Shown here: positions 1 to 7,810 of the stretch, one piece after another
Layout of the letters: each line of letters opens with the position of its first letter
How positions within the stretch are numbered: the stretch's first letter is position 1
Position numbers and translations under genes: made by a program
The notes under the pieces: generated by a model
Seen by the model: the letters and a program-made list of their open reading frames with translations, nothing else
Databases searched by the model: none
Told to the model about the DNA's origin: nothing
Assembly: GCA_019090295.1 (NCBI GenBank)
Contig: JAHRWG010000157.1
Span: 1-17,390 of the forward strand
DNA length: 17,390 nucleotides
DNA from: Cycloclasticus sp.
GTDB lineage: Bacteria; Pseudomonadota; Gammaproteobacteria; Methylococcales; Cycloclasticaceae
Reading direction: 5' to 3'

Positions 1-195
1 CTTATTGGGCAATGCTTTAGCGAATGCCAAGTCAACGTTAGGAATGCAAAAATAAGCACCCTAGGCAGCAAGGCCGAAGATATTTTCTACATTACAGATA
101 GCAGTGACAACATGATTCAAGACAGTCAGTTACTGGATAAGCTTGAAAAACTATTAATAGAAAAACTATCCAATAAGTCTGATAACTGTAGTTAG
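1..195 (+). CDS. glnD: Bifunctional uridylyltransferase/uridylyl-removing enzyme GlnD, C-terminal end only
   Basis: Frame 1 is open from the first base to a TAG at 193-195 and gives the last 64 residues of a protein. It contains AKISTLGSKAEDIFYITD, which matches the end of the second ACT domain of GlnD; E. coli GlnD has ARITTIGERVEDLFII at the same place. A charged tail follows, ending in DNCS. GlnD adds UMP to PII signal proteins when nitrogen is scarce and removes it when glutamine is plentiful; its ACT domains sense glutamine. The nucleotidyltransferase and HD domains lie upstream of the window. The family call rests on this short but characteristic segment, so it is likely though not certain. 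Confidence 0.8.
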   Translation, partial: LIGQCFSECQVNVRNAKISTLGSKAEDIFYITDSSDNMIQDSQLLDKLEKLLIEKLSNKSDNCS

Positions 196-224
196 TCACC
201 CATTGCACTTAGCAATTAATCATT

Positions 225-269
225 ACTGCCTAAATGAACAGGCAGTTAGGTTACATAGGTAACATTTTT
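225..269 (+). terminator. Possible glnD terminator, two small hairpins then T5
   Basis: A 7-bp stem (225-231 with 240-246, 8-nt loop) is followed by a 5-bp stem (250-254 with 259-263, loop ATAG) and then five Ts at 265-269. It sits 30 nt after the glnD stop. Both stems are modest and the T run is short, so this is a weak candidate. Nothing else was recognised between 196 and 369. Confidence 0.35.
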
Positions 270-369
270 AATCGATTCCTAATAACACCAAGGCTAATTT
301 GAATTTACTTCTTGCCTCAACAGGTAAATATTAATAATGGCTAATAGTGATTACCGAAACGCTAGATAC

Positions 370-395
370 AAAAAAGCCCTTGCAAACAAGGGCTT
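370..395 (-). terminator. Rho-independent terminator of the tRNA-Ser gene
   Basis: A perfect 9-bp stem (374-382 AAGCCCTTG with 387-395 CAAGGGCTT) and a 4-nt loop. Read on the minus strand it is followed by a run of Ts (positions 375 down to 371). It lies 12 nt past the CCA end of the minus-strand tRNA-Ser, the expected place for its terminator. Confidence 0.85.
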
Positions 396-407
396 AAGTG
401 ACATAAA

Positions 408-497
408 TGGTGGAGGGACAGGGATTCGAACCCTGGATGGGCGTTAACCCATGCTAGTTTTCAAGACTAGTGCATTCAACCGCTCTGCCATCCCTCC
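408..497 (-). tRNA. serT: tRNA-Ser(UGA)
   Basis: On the minus strand a 90-nt cloverleaf begins GGAGGGA at 497 and ends TCCCTCC-A-CCA at 408, so the CCA is encoded. The acceptor stem pairs over 7 bp. The T arm carries GGTTCGAATCC. The anticodon arm is CTAGT-CTTGAAA-ACTAG with anticodon TGA at 463-461. A long variable arm (GCATGGGTTAACGCCCATC region) marks a class II tRNA, as expected for serine. The anticodon UGA reads UCA and, with a modified U34, other UCN codons. Position 32 is C, and A36-A37-A38 fits the usual isopentenyl-type modification at 37. Its terminator is at 370-395. The symbol follows E. coli serT, which has the same anticodon and, as remembered, also lies beside yccA. Confidence 0.97.
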
Positions 498-592
498 TAA
501 TATTTACTCTTGTTAGAAAACTGAACATTCCCTAACGAGACGCGCATGTTACTTAACTCTACGTTTTTTTTCCAGTGAAAATGTTAAAAGAC

Positions 593-620
593 TTGAACTA
601 TTTTTTTAAGCACGTAGGAT
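593..620 (+). promoter_or_regulatory. Candidate sigma-70 promoter for yccA
   Basis: TTGAAC at 593-598 and TAGGAT at 615-620 are separated by 16 bp, each matching the consensus at 4 of 6 positions. Transcription would start near 627, giving a leader of about 60 nt. That leader contains a 6-bp inverted repeat (AATATC 629-634, GATATT 642-647). The region is AT-rich, so chance matches are possible. Confidence 0.35.
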
Positions 621-687
621 TACACCTAAATATCGCTAAATGATATTCAACATCATCTGCATCCATAACTAAACTCGAGGCACTTTA

Positions 688-1359
688 ATGAAGCAATTTG
701 ATTCAAGCATTACACGGAATGAACAAAGTATTTTAGCGACCAACAAGGTCTTAAAAAATACCTATATCTTACTTTCTATGACTTTGCTTTTCAGTGCCTT
801 CACAGCAGGTATTTCCATGAGTATGAACTTGCCTCACCCTGGCATGATCATCAGCTTAGTTGGCTACTTTGGCTTGTTATTTTTAACCACCAAGTTTAGA
901 AATAGCTCTCTTGGTATTCTTTGTGTCTTTGCTCTAACTGGTTTTATGGGTATTACTTTAGGTCCTATACTAAATATGTACCTAAACGCTTATTCCAATG
1001 GCCATGAGTTGATCATGACATCACTGGGTGGCACAGGTGTTATTTTTATGGCCTTATCTGCCTACGCTTTAACCACTAAAAAAGACTTTAGCTTTATTTC
1101 AGGGTTTTTGATGGTAGGCATTTTGGTGGCATTTTTAGCTGGAATTGGCGCAGCCATTTTTAGCATTCCTGCCTTATCACTTGGTGTGTCCGCTATGTTT
1201 ATTATGTTAATGTCCGGCATGATCTTGTATCAAACCAGTGAAATTATCCACGGTGGCGAAACCAATTACATTATGGCCACAGTTTCTTTATACATTAGTA
1301 TTTTCAACCTCTTTACCAGCCTATTACATATCTTGGGTGTTATGGGTGGTGAAGACTAA
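688..1359 (+). CDS. yccA: YccA, Bax inhibitor-1 family inner membrane protein
   Basis: A 223-residue protein made almost wholly of hydrophobic segments, about seven membrane spans. It resembles E. coli YccA (219 aa) closely: LKNTYILLSMTL near residue 22 and GGETNYIMATVSLYISIFN near 189 match YccA's LRNTYFLLSLTL and GGETNYIRATVSLYVSLYN. E. coli YccA binds the membrane protease FtsH, is a slow substrate of it, and protects SecY when the translocon jams. Like E. coli YccA, it has Ser where calcium-leak BI-1 proteins such as YetJ carry the second conserved Asp, so a proton-sensing leak should not be assumed. A GAGG at 677-680, 7 nt before the ATG, supports the start. It is monocistronic, with a strong terminator at 1381-1411. 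Confidence 0.92.
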   Translation: MKQFDSSITRNEQSILATNKVLKNTYILLSMTLLFSAFTAGISMSMNLPHPGMIISLVGYFGLLFLTTKFRNSSLGILCVFALTGFMGITLGPILNMYLNAYSNGHELIMTSLGGTGVIFMALSAYALTTKKDFSFISGFLMVGILVAFLAGIGAAIFSIPALSLGVSAMFIMLMSGMILYQTSEIIHGGETNYIMATVSLYISIFNLFTSLLHILGVMGGED

Positions 1360-1380
1360 GTTTACGTCTTAACGTAAAAA

Positions 1381-1411
1381 AGCGAGCCTCGTAAGGGGCT
1401 CGCTTTTTTTT
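1381..1411. terminator. Bidirectional terminator between yccA and serS
   Basis: AGCGAGCC (1381-1388) pairs with GGCTCGCT (1397-1404) across an 8-nt loop. It is followed by a T run to 1411 on the plus strand and flanked by an A run (1376-1381) that becomes T-rich on the minus strand. It can end both yccA and the convergent serS operon. A second small stem (1361-1367 with 1372-1378) lies just before it. Nothing else was recognised between 1412 and 1548. Confidence 0.88.
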
Positions 1412-1548
1412 GCTTTAAGGACTCTATTCATTAAACTCTTTAATCCATTCAGCCATAAATTAGCGATACAAAGCAGTTCGTTTCATAAAAGACGACATCC
1501 CCCATACTCCAACAGGTCAGCAAAGGGGTTTAAATAGGCTAGGAAGGC

Positions 1549-2838
<1,290 letters not shown>

Positions 2839-2847
2839 TTATTTAGG

Positions 2848-3150
2848 TTAGTGTTGTTCAGCAAGCCAACTGACAGCTTGGCTGATATCGAAATTTTCTT
2901 TTAGGTACTCAAGTGCGGTCAAAACTTTATTTGACTCATCAAAAAACTCAACGGTAATGGGTAAGTTAAAGGATAAATCCATTAAGGAAGCATCATGTAC
3001 TTTTCCCGACTCACCATAACCTTCAAGGCCACGGTAGGCAGTTGCACCGGTTATTTCACCGTCACCATGTAAGTATTGTATGATCGCAGCCAATTGGTGG
3101 TCTGCTTCGGTTAAATAAACTTTTGCCACTCTCACTGCTATTATCGTCAT
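2848..3150 (-). CDS. DUF190 (COG1993) protein linked to the CrcB fluoride channel
   Basis: A 100-residue soluble protein. TAYRGLEGYGESGKVHDASL near residues 37-56 and LPITVEFFDE near 63-72 are the signature of DUF190, a family with a PII-like ferredoxin fold and no settled function, often encoded beside crcB. The start used is the ATG at 3150-3148. It overlaps the crcB stop as ATGA and has GAGG 7 nt upstream. An in-frame start 75 nt earlier would add 25 unlike residues lying inside crcB. The overlap means its translation is coupled to that of the channel. A role in sensing or gating, or in binding a small ligand, is inference only; no catalytic motif is visible. Confidence 0.85.
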   Translation of the reverse strand: MTIIAVRVAKVYLTEADHQLAAIIQYLHGDGEITGATAYRGLEGYGESGKVHDASLMDLSFNLPITVEFFDESNKVLTALEYLKENFDISQAVSWLAEQH

Positions 3151-3521
3151 AATTGCCTCGCAATTTGTAAGCCACACCAAGCTGCCAAGACACACAGCAC
3201 CACGCTGAGAAAAATATTTAAGCAAGCTTTTATTAAGTAGCCTTGTTCAATAAGAAGAATCGTTTCAATTGAAAAAGTAGAAAACGTTGTAAAAGCACCC
3301 AAAAAACCAACCAACACCACTGCTCTTAGCTCTGGGGATACGGGAAAGCGCTGTAAAAAAAGCTCATACAGTAAGCCCACTAATAATGAGCCAATAACAT
3401 TAACCACCAACGTGCCATATGGAAAGCCTCGTCCCAGCCAGGCATAAACACCTGTTGATAAGCCGTATCTCATCACTGCGCCTATTGAGCCGCCAGCGGC
3501 AATGGCAAATAATTGCGTCAT
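3147..3521 (-). CDS. crcB: Fluoride-selective ion channel CrcB/Fluc
   Basis: A 124-residue protein with four membrane segments, the normal size for Fluc channels, which work as dual-topology dimers in the inner membrane and export fluoride. PYGTLVVNVIGSLLVG (35-50) holds the conserved pore Asn41. GFLGAFTTFSTFS (72-84) holds the TM3 break and the Phe80/Phe83 pair that lines the fluoride path. The start used is the ATG at 3521-3519, which aligns with the family start. A TTG at 3530 would add three residues. GAAAGGA at 3540-3534 is 12 nt from the ATG and only 3 nt from the TTG, so neither has ideal spacing. It is the first gene of the crcB-DUF190-serS operon. No fluoride riboswitch could be recognised upstream. 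Confidence 0.93.
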   Translation of the reverse strand: MTQLFAIAAGGSIGAVMRYGLSTGVYAWLGRGFPYGTLVVNVIGSLLVGLLYELFLQRFPVSPELRAVVLVGFLGAFTTFSTFSIETILLIEQGYLIKACLNIFLSVVLCVLAAWCGLQIARQL

Positions 3522-3546
3522 TTTATTCAACAGTCCTTTCGATTAG

Positions 3547-3561
3547 CCGTATATTTTACGG
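3547..3561 (-). other. Small hairpin in the crcB leader
   Basis: CCGTA (3547-3551) and TACGG (3557-3561) can form a 5-bp stem with a 5-nt loop, extendable by a G-T and an A-T pair. It lies just upstream of the AAGGA of crcB on the minus strand. The function is unknown; it may be a chance repeat. The rest of 3522-3749 holds the candidate promoter described separately. Confidence 0.2.
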
Positions 3562-3651
3562 TTATATTAAGTTTCTATCACCCGTTTTTAAGCAATGATT
3601 AGAAAATAGCATGCTACCTTCCTTTGTGCATTAAAAATTACCATGCCCGGT

Positions 3652-3680
3652 TTGTACACATTCTTTTATCTCGATATACT
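3652..3680 (+). promoter_or_regulatory. Candidate sigma-70 promoter of the mtaD-ubiG-mupP-rmuC-yciK operon
   Basis: TTGTAC at 3652-3657 and TATACT at 3675-3680 are separated by exactly 17 bp. The -10 box matches the consensus at 5 of 6 positions and the -35 box at 3 of 6. Transcription would start near 3687, about 63 nt before the mtaD ATG. It is the best promoter-like pair in the divergent crcB/mtaD gap. Confidence 0.5.
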
Positions 3681-3749
3681 GTCCGCTATCATATATTCCC
3701 TAGTCAGCAACGCATCAGTCAGCTGTCTCAATAACATATTAAAACTCAC

Positions 3750-5084
3750 ATGCACGTTAGCCTTCAAATAAATGCTCGCTGGATAGTCTCGGTGGATCGT
3801 AATAATACGGTACTAGAAAACCATGCTGTTATTATTCAAGATGACATTATTATTGATATTTTGCCACAAGCAGAAGCCTCTAAGTACCATCCCTTAAAAC
3901 AAGCCACATTAAATGACCATGCTTTAATGCCTGGGTTTATCAATGCACACACACATTCGGCCATGAGTCTTTTAAAAGGCCTAGCTGATGACACCCCACT
4001 AGACGAGTGGCTAAATAAACATATATGGCCTGCTGAAACGGCCTTAGCCAATGCTGATTTTGTAAAAGATGGCACAGAGCTAGCCATTGCCGAAATGATC
4101 AGGGGCGGTACAACGTGTTTTAATGATATGTACTTTTTCATAGGCCAAGCTGCTGCTGTTGCTCAAGACATTGGCATGCGGTGTCATATTGGCATTCCAA
4201 TTATAGATTTCCCTACTCGATGGGCCAAAGATTTGGGTGAATACATTAGTAAGGGTTTAGCTGTCCGTGATCAATTTAAAAAAGAACCCCTCATTAATTT
4301 TTCGTTTGCTCCTCATGCACCTTATAGTGTTAGCGACGATTCATTCAAAACCATTAAGCCGCTGTTAAATGAATTGGCGTTACCCATGCATATTCACTTG
4401 CATGAAACACAAGCAGAAGTTCAGCAGTCTCTTAGCGATCACAACATTCGGCCTATAGACCGTCTGGAAGAGCTTGGCCTACTAGGCCCAGATCTCATGG
4501 CTGTACATATGACTGAATTAAGCGATCAAGATATCCAGAAAGTTGCACGTTATGGTGTCCATGTTATTCACTGCCCAGAATCTAACCTGAAATTAGCCAG
4601 TGGCTTTTGCCCAGTTTCTGCCTTGTTAGAGGCAGGTGTTAATGTTGCTTTAGGCACTGATGGTGCAGCCAGCAACAACGATATTGATATGCTGGGTGAA
4701 ATGCGCACTGCGGCTTTTTTAGCCAAAAGCTTAACGGGGAAAGCCAATGCCTTACCTGCTTACCAGGCAATACGTATGGCCACCATCAATGGTGCCAAAG
4801 CGCTGGGGTTAGCTGATAAAATAGGGTCGTTAGAAATTGGCAAACAAGCCGATATCATTGCCATTAACCTAAACCATGTTGAAACCCAGCCTGTATATGA
4901 TGTGATGTCCAGTATTGTCTATTCAGCCAACCGTTCACAGGTCACTGACACTTGGGTTGCCGGCAAAAATTTAATGAAAGGCAGACAGCTACGTACTATT
5001 GATGAGTCCGCTCTAATTAAAAAAGCTCAATCGTGGCAGCAGAAAGTGTACCCGTTTCATCATCCATCATACAAAGCGGTGTAA
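3750..5084 (+). CDS. mtaD: 5-methylthioadenosine/S-adenosylhomocysteine deaminase (TRZ/ATZ amidohydrolase)
   Basis: A 444-residue metal-dependent amidohydrolase. Visible active-site elements are HTH (His67, His69) in FINAHTHS, HLHE (His216 metal, Glu219 acid-base), His253 in AVHMTEL, HCPESN at 274-279 and GTD with Asp304. This is the pattern of the MTA/SAH deaminase branch that includes Thermotoga TM0936 and Pseudomonas aeruginosa PA3170. The reaction turns methylthioadenosine or S-adenosylhomocysteine into the inosine form plus ammonia. The gene order mtaD-ubiG-HAD phosphatase-SDR matches PA3170-PA3173 as remembered, which supports this function over guanine deaminase or chlorohydrolase. No clear ribosome site precedes the ATG at 3750, but the N-terminus aligns with the family. 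First gene of the operon, 10 nt before ubiG. Confidence 0.85.
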   Translation: MHVSLQINARWIVSVDRNNTVLENHAVIIQDDIIIDILPQAEASKYHPLKQATLNDHALMPGFINAHTHSAMSLLKGLADDTPLDEWLNKHIWPAETALANADFVKDGTELAIAEMIRGGTTCFNDMYFFIGQAAAVAQDIGMRCHIGIPIIDFPTRWAKDLGEYISKGLAVRDQFKKEPLINFSFAPHAPYSVSDDSFKTIKPLLNELALPMHIHLHETQAEVQQSLSDHNIRPIDRLEELGLLGPDLMAVHMTELSDQDIQKVARYGVHVIHCPESNLKLASGFCPVSALLEAGVNVALGTDGAASNNDIDMLGEMRTAAFLAKSLTGKANALPAYQAIRMATINGAKALGLADKIGSLEIGKQADIIAINLNHVETQPVYDVMSSIVYSANRSQVTDTWVAGKNLMKGRQLRTIDESALIKKAQSWQQKVYPFHHPSYKAV

Positions 5085-5094
5085 ACTACGCGTT

Positions 5095-5802
5095 ATGACG
5101 ATAACAACTGATAATTCAAACCCTGTAGAAATTGAAAAATTTACGGCCAGTGCCTCCCAATGGTGGGACCCTGAAGGAGATCTTAAGACACTCCATCAAG
5201 TCAATTCCCTACGATTGGAATTGGTCAACAAAACCTGTTCTTTAAGTAACAAAAAAGTACTTGATGTAGGCTGTGGTGGTGGCATTTTTTCTGAGTCAAT
5301 GGCTGCAATTGGCGCTGACGTTACGGCCATTGATTTGGGCAAAGAACTAATAGACATTGCCGACTTACATAGCTTAGACAGTGGTGTTAATGTCAACTAT
5401 CAGTGCATAAGCGTTGAAGGCCTTGCCGAACAGCATAACAGCACCTTTGATGTGGTGACTTGCATGGAAATGCTTGAGCATGTGCCCGATCCAAGTAGCA
5501 TTATTCAGGCATGCTCTAAGCTTGTTAAACCCGGTGGTTATGTGTTTTTCTCGACACTTAACAGAAACCCTAAGTCTTATTTATTGTCGATTGTTGTGGC
5601 TGAGTACATGCTGGGCATGCTGCCTAAAGGTACTCATGATTACTCTAGCTTTATTAAACCATCTGAACTGGCAGCTTGGAGCCGTCAAGCAGGACTTGAG
5701 TTGATAGATAGTCGAGGGGTTGAGTATCGCCCCCTTAGCCAGTCTTTCACCATGACAAACGATATTAGTATGAACTATATTTGTGTCTTTAAAAAAGCTT
5801 AA
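5095..5802 (+). CDS. ubiG: Ubiquinone O-methyltransferase UbiG (2-polyprenyl-6-hydroxyphenol and 3-demethylubiquinol methylase)
   Basis: A 235-residue class I SAM-dependent methyltransferase (E. coli UbiG 240 aa). The N-terminal FTASASQWWDPEGDLKTLHQ (16-35) is the typical UbiG opening. Motif I is VLDVGCGGG (55-63), followed by the acidic AID at 78-80. CMEMLEHVPDP (123-133) is the UbiG post-motif region, and KPGGYVFFSTLNRNPKS carries the usual later motifs. The enzyme makes both O-methylations in ubiquinone synthesis and releases SAH each time. It starts 10 nt after the mtaD stop without a strong ribosome site, so translation is probably coupled. Its upstream neighbour MtaD may act on the SAH it produces. 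Confidence 0.95.
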   Translation: MTITTDNSNPVEIEKFTASASQWWDPEGDLKTLHQVNSLRLELVNKTCSLSNKKVLDVGCGGGIFSESMAAIGADVTAIDLGKELIDIADLHSLDSGVNVNYQCISVEGLAEQHNSTFDVVTCMEMLEHVPDPSSIIQACSKLVKPGGYVFFSTLNRNPKSYLLSIVVAEYMLGMLPKGTHDYSSFIKPSELAAWSRQAGLELIDSRGVEYRPLSQSFTMTNDISMNYICVFKKA

Positions 5803-5819
5803 CCCCTTTAATAACCGTT

Positions 5820-6524
5820 ATGTCTACTGCTCTCGCCTCTGCAAACATCAGTGCCTTTTTATTTGACCTTGATGGCACACTGGTGGATACCGCCCCTGAT
5901 TTAATTGCCGCTCTAAATTCTGTTCTTCAACTGAATCAACTAAGCCCTATTCCTTATGCCACTCTAAGGCCCCTTGTTTCAAATGGTGCTGACGCACTTA
6001 TTTCATACGGATTTGGTGAAAATTTACCTAAAAAGAAACACCAGGCTGTTAAGGCCAGTTTCCTTAATTACTATCAAGAGCACCTTGCTCAAGAATCTCG
6101 ATTATTTGATGGCTTCGACCAAGTATTGCTTCAGTTAGAAAAGCAGGATATCCCATGGGGCATTGTCACCAATAAACCTGAGTATTTAACAACGCCTCTA
6201 TTAAACAACCTGCAACTGCTTAAACGCGCCAGTTGTGTTGTCTGTGGTGACCAAGTAACCCAACCAAAACCCCATCCAGAATCAATTTTAATGGCGTGCC
6301 GACAACTTAATATCGCCCCCAATACAGCCCTTTACCTTGGTGATGCTAAACGTGATATTCAGGCCGCTAAATTAGCGGGGCTTAAAAGCATCGCTTGTTC
6401 ATATGGCTATATTCCACCCGATGATGATATTACACGTTGGCAAGCTGATCGAATTATTAAACACCCAGATGAGCTCCTCGTGGCTGCTCAAATGCTTTTT
6501 AGTGCTTCACCGGCCTTAGTATAA
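5820..6524 (+). CDS. mupP: HAD phosphatase, probably N-acetylmuramic acid 6-phosphate phosphatase MupP
   Basis: A 234-residue HAD-superfamily phosphatase of the Gph-like group. The four motifs are clear: DLDGT with nucleophile Asp16 and Asp18, Thr117 in IVTNKP, Lys150 in PKPHPE, and GDAKRD with Asp175 and Asp179. A small helical cap lies between motifs I and II. Such proteins are often named phosphoglycolate phosphatase. The place directly after ubiG, with a YciK-like SDR downstream, is that of Pseudomonas MupP (PA3172, PP_1764). MupP dephosphorylates MurNAc-6-phosphate so that AmgK and MurU can return the sugar to UDP-MurNAc, bypassing MurA. Context, not a residue test, drives this choice; true Gph remains possible. 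It starts 17 nt after ubiG. Confidence 0.7.
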   Translation: MSTALASANISAFLFDLDGTLVDTAPDLIAALNSVLQLNQLSPIPYATLRPLVSNGADALISYGFGENLPKKKHQAVKASFLNYYQEHLAQESRLFDGFDQVLLQLEKQDIPWGIVTNKPEYLTTPLLNNLQLLKRASCVVCGDQVTQPKPHPESILMACRQLNIAPNTALYLGDAKRDIQAAKLAGLKSIACSYGYIPPDDDITRWQADRIIKHPDELLVAAQMLFSASPALV

Positions 6525-6532
6525 TCACCACT

Positions 6533-7810
6533 ATGTTAGACACGCTTAACACGCTCTTAAAGCACGATTACTTTTTACTGTTGATGGGGCTAATCACTGG
6601 CTCAGCCATTACCTATATCCTAATGTCTCGCGTTATATCTACGCTCAAGCAGAATTTAATCCACAGTGAGCTGCGTTTATCACTTGAGTTAGAACAACGC
6701 GAAAGAGATCAGCAGAATAAGGAAGATATTAGTCAGGCCTTTCGTGATAGTTTTTCAGCCTTATCTGGTCAAGCCTTAAGGCACAACAATGAAACCTTTT
6801 TAAAACTGGCGCAAGAGAACCTTAGCAAGCAACAACATGTGGCGCAATCGCGCATTAATAACCAAGAAAAAGCCTTTACTGATTTAGTCGTGCCCATCAA
6901 AGAACTGATGAAGCAGACGGATGAACAGCTTAAAAAACTTGAAGCTGATCGCCAACAGTCACATGGGTCCATCAGCCAGTTTCTCCAGTCAATGACTGAT
7001 ACGCAAACCTTACTACAACGCGAAACACGTAATCTTGTTCAAGCATTACGTCGCCCAGAAGTTCGTGGCCAGTGGGGCGAACTGACCTTAAAACGCCTAG
7101 CTGAATTAGCCGGCTTAGTCGACCATTGTGACTTTTTTGAACAAGAGCATATCAACACCGCCGTTGGCAGTATGCGACCTGATATGATTATTCGCATGCC
7201 AGATCAGCGTGACATCATCGTTGATGCTAAAACTCCCTTGGATGCCTACCTTACAGCCATTGAAGAAACGAACGACAAGGAACGTCAGCTGCACCTAATC
7301 CGGCACGCAAAACAAGTACGCGACCGTGTTAAAGAGCTATCTAAAAAGGCTTATTGGTCCCAATTTAAAAACACACCTGACTTTGTGGTGCTCTTTATTC
7401 CTGGTGATCAGTTCCTTAGCGCTGCTCTCGAACAAGACCACCGCTTACTTGAAGATGCTTTAGCCCAACAAATTATTTTAGCGACACCCACCAGCTTAGT
7501 GGCCTTATTACGCGCCATCGCATTTGGTTGGCGACAACAGGCCAGCACGGACAATGCTGAAGCGATACGTCAACTGGGGGTTAGCCTGTATACACGCATG
7601 GCTACCTTTGTTGAACATATGAACCGCGTCGGTCACTCGCTTGATAAAAGCATTGAGCATTACAATAAAGCCGTTGGGTCATTTGAGCGCCAAATATTAC
7701 CAAATATAAGGAAGTTCAAAGACCTAGGGATTGAAGCACATAAGTCAATTACAGACCTTGAACCCATTGAAAAGTCTGCCCGCCAACAAAATAAATTAGA
7801 TAAAGAATAA
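6533..7810 (+). CDS. rmuC: RmuC family protein (DNA recombination limiting factor)
   Basis: A 425-residue protein. It has one N-terminal membrane segment (about 13-31), a long Gln/Glu/Lys-rich region likely to be coiled coil (about 36-165) and the RmuC domain. The domain signature is RRPEVRGQWGELTLKRLAEL (173-192), with PDMIIRMPD (216-224) and IIVDAKTP (228-235). The PD and D-A-K pieces resemble the core of PD-(D/E)xK nucleases, to which RmuC has been related. Loss of RmuC in E. coli raises inversion at short repeats; the biochemical activity is not settled. The gene begins 8 nt after mupP and its stop overlaps the next start as TAATG. It lies between mupP and the SDR, which are adjacent in P. 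aeruginosa as remembered. Confidence 0.92.
   Translation: MLDTLNTLLKHDYFLLLMGLITGSAITYILMSRVISTLKQNLIHSELRLSLELEQRERDQQNKEDISQAFRDSFSALSGQALRHNNETFLKLAQENLSKQQHVAQSRINNQEKAFTDLVVPIKELMKQTDEQLKKLEADRQQSHGSISQFLQSMTDTQTLLQRETRNLVQALRRPEVRGQWGELTLKRLAELAGLVDHCDFFEQEHINTAVGSMRPDMIIRMPDQRDIIVDAKTPLDAYLTAIEETNDKERQLHLIRHAKQVRDRVKELSKKAYWSQFKNTPDFVVLFIPGDQFLSAALEQDHRLLEDALAQQIILATPTSLVALLRAIAFGWRQQASTDNAEAIRQLGVSLYTRMATFVEHMNRVGHSLDKSIEHYNKAVGSFERQILPNIRKFKDLGIEAHKSITDLEPIEKSARQQNKLDKE

Noticed and set aside
3148..3225. Longer DUF190 start inside crcB
   Set aside because: The 25 extra residues are unlike the family, lie in the crcB coding region, and the internal ATG has a better ribosome site and ATGA overlap.
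3522..3749. Fluoride riboswitch before crcB
   Set aside because: CTGATG occurs once on the minus strand, but the conserved GGNGATGG start, pseudoknot partners and the end block are not found in order.
3836..4141. 101-codon minus-strand ORF inside mtaD
   Set aside because: It is an antisense shadow of a clear amidohydrolase gene with no family features or ribosome site.
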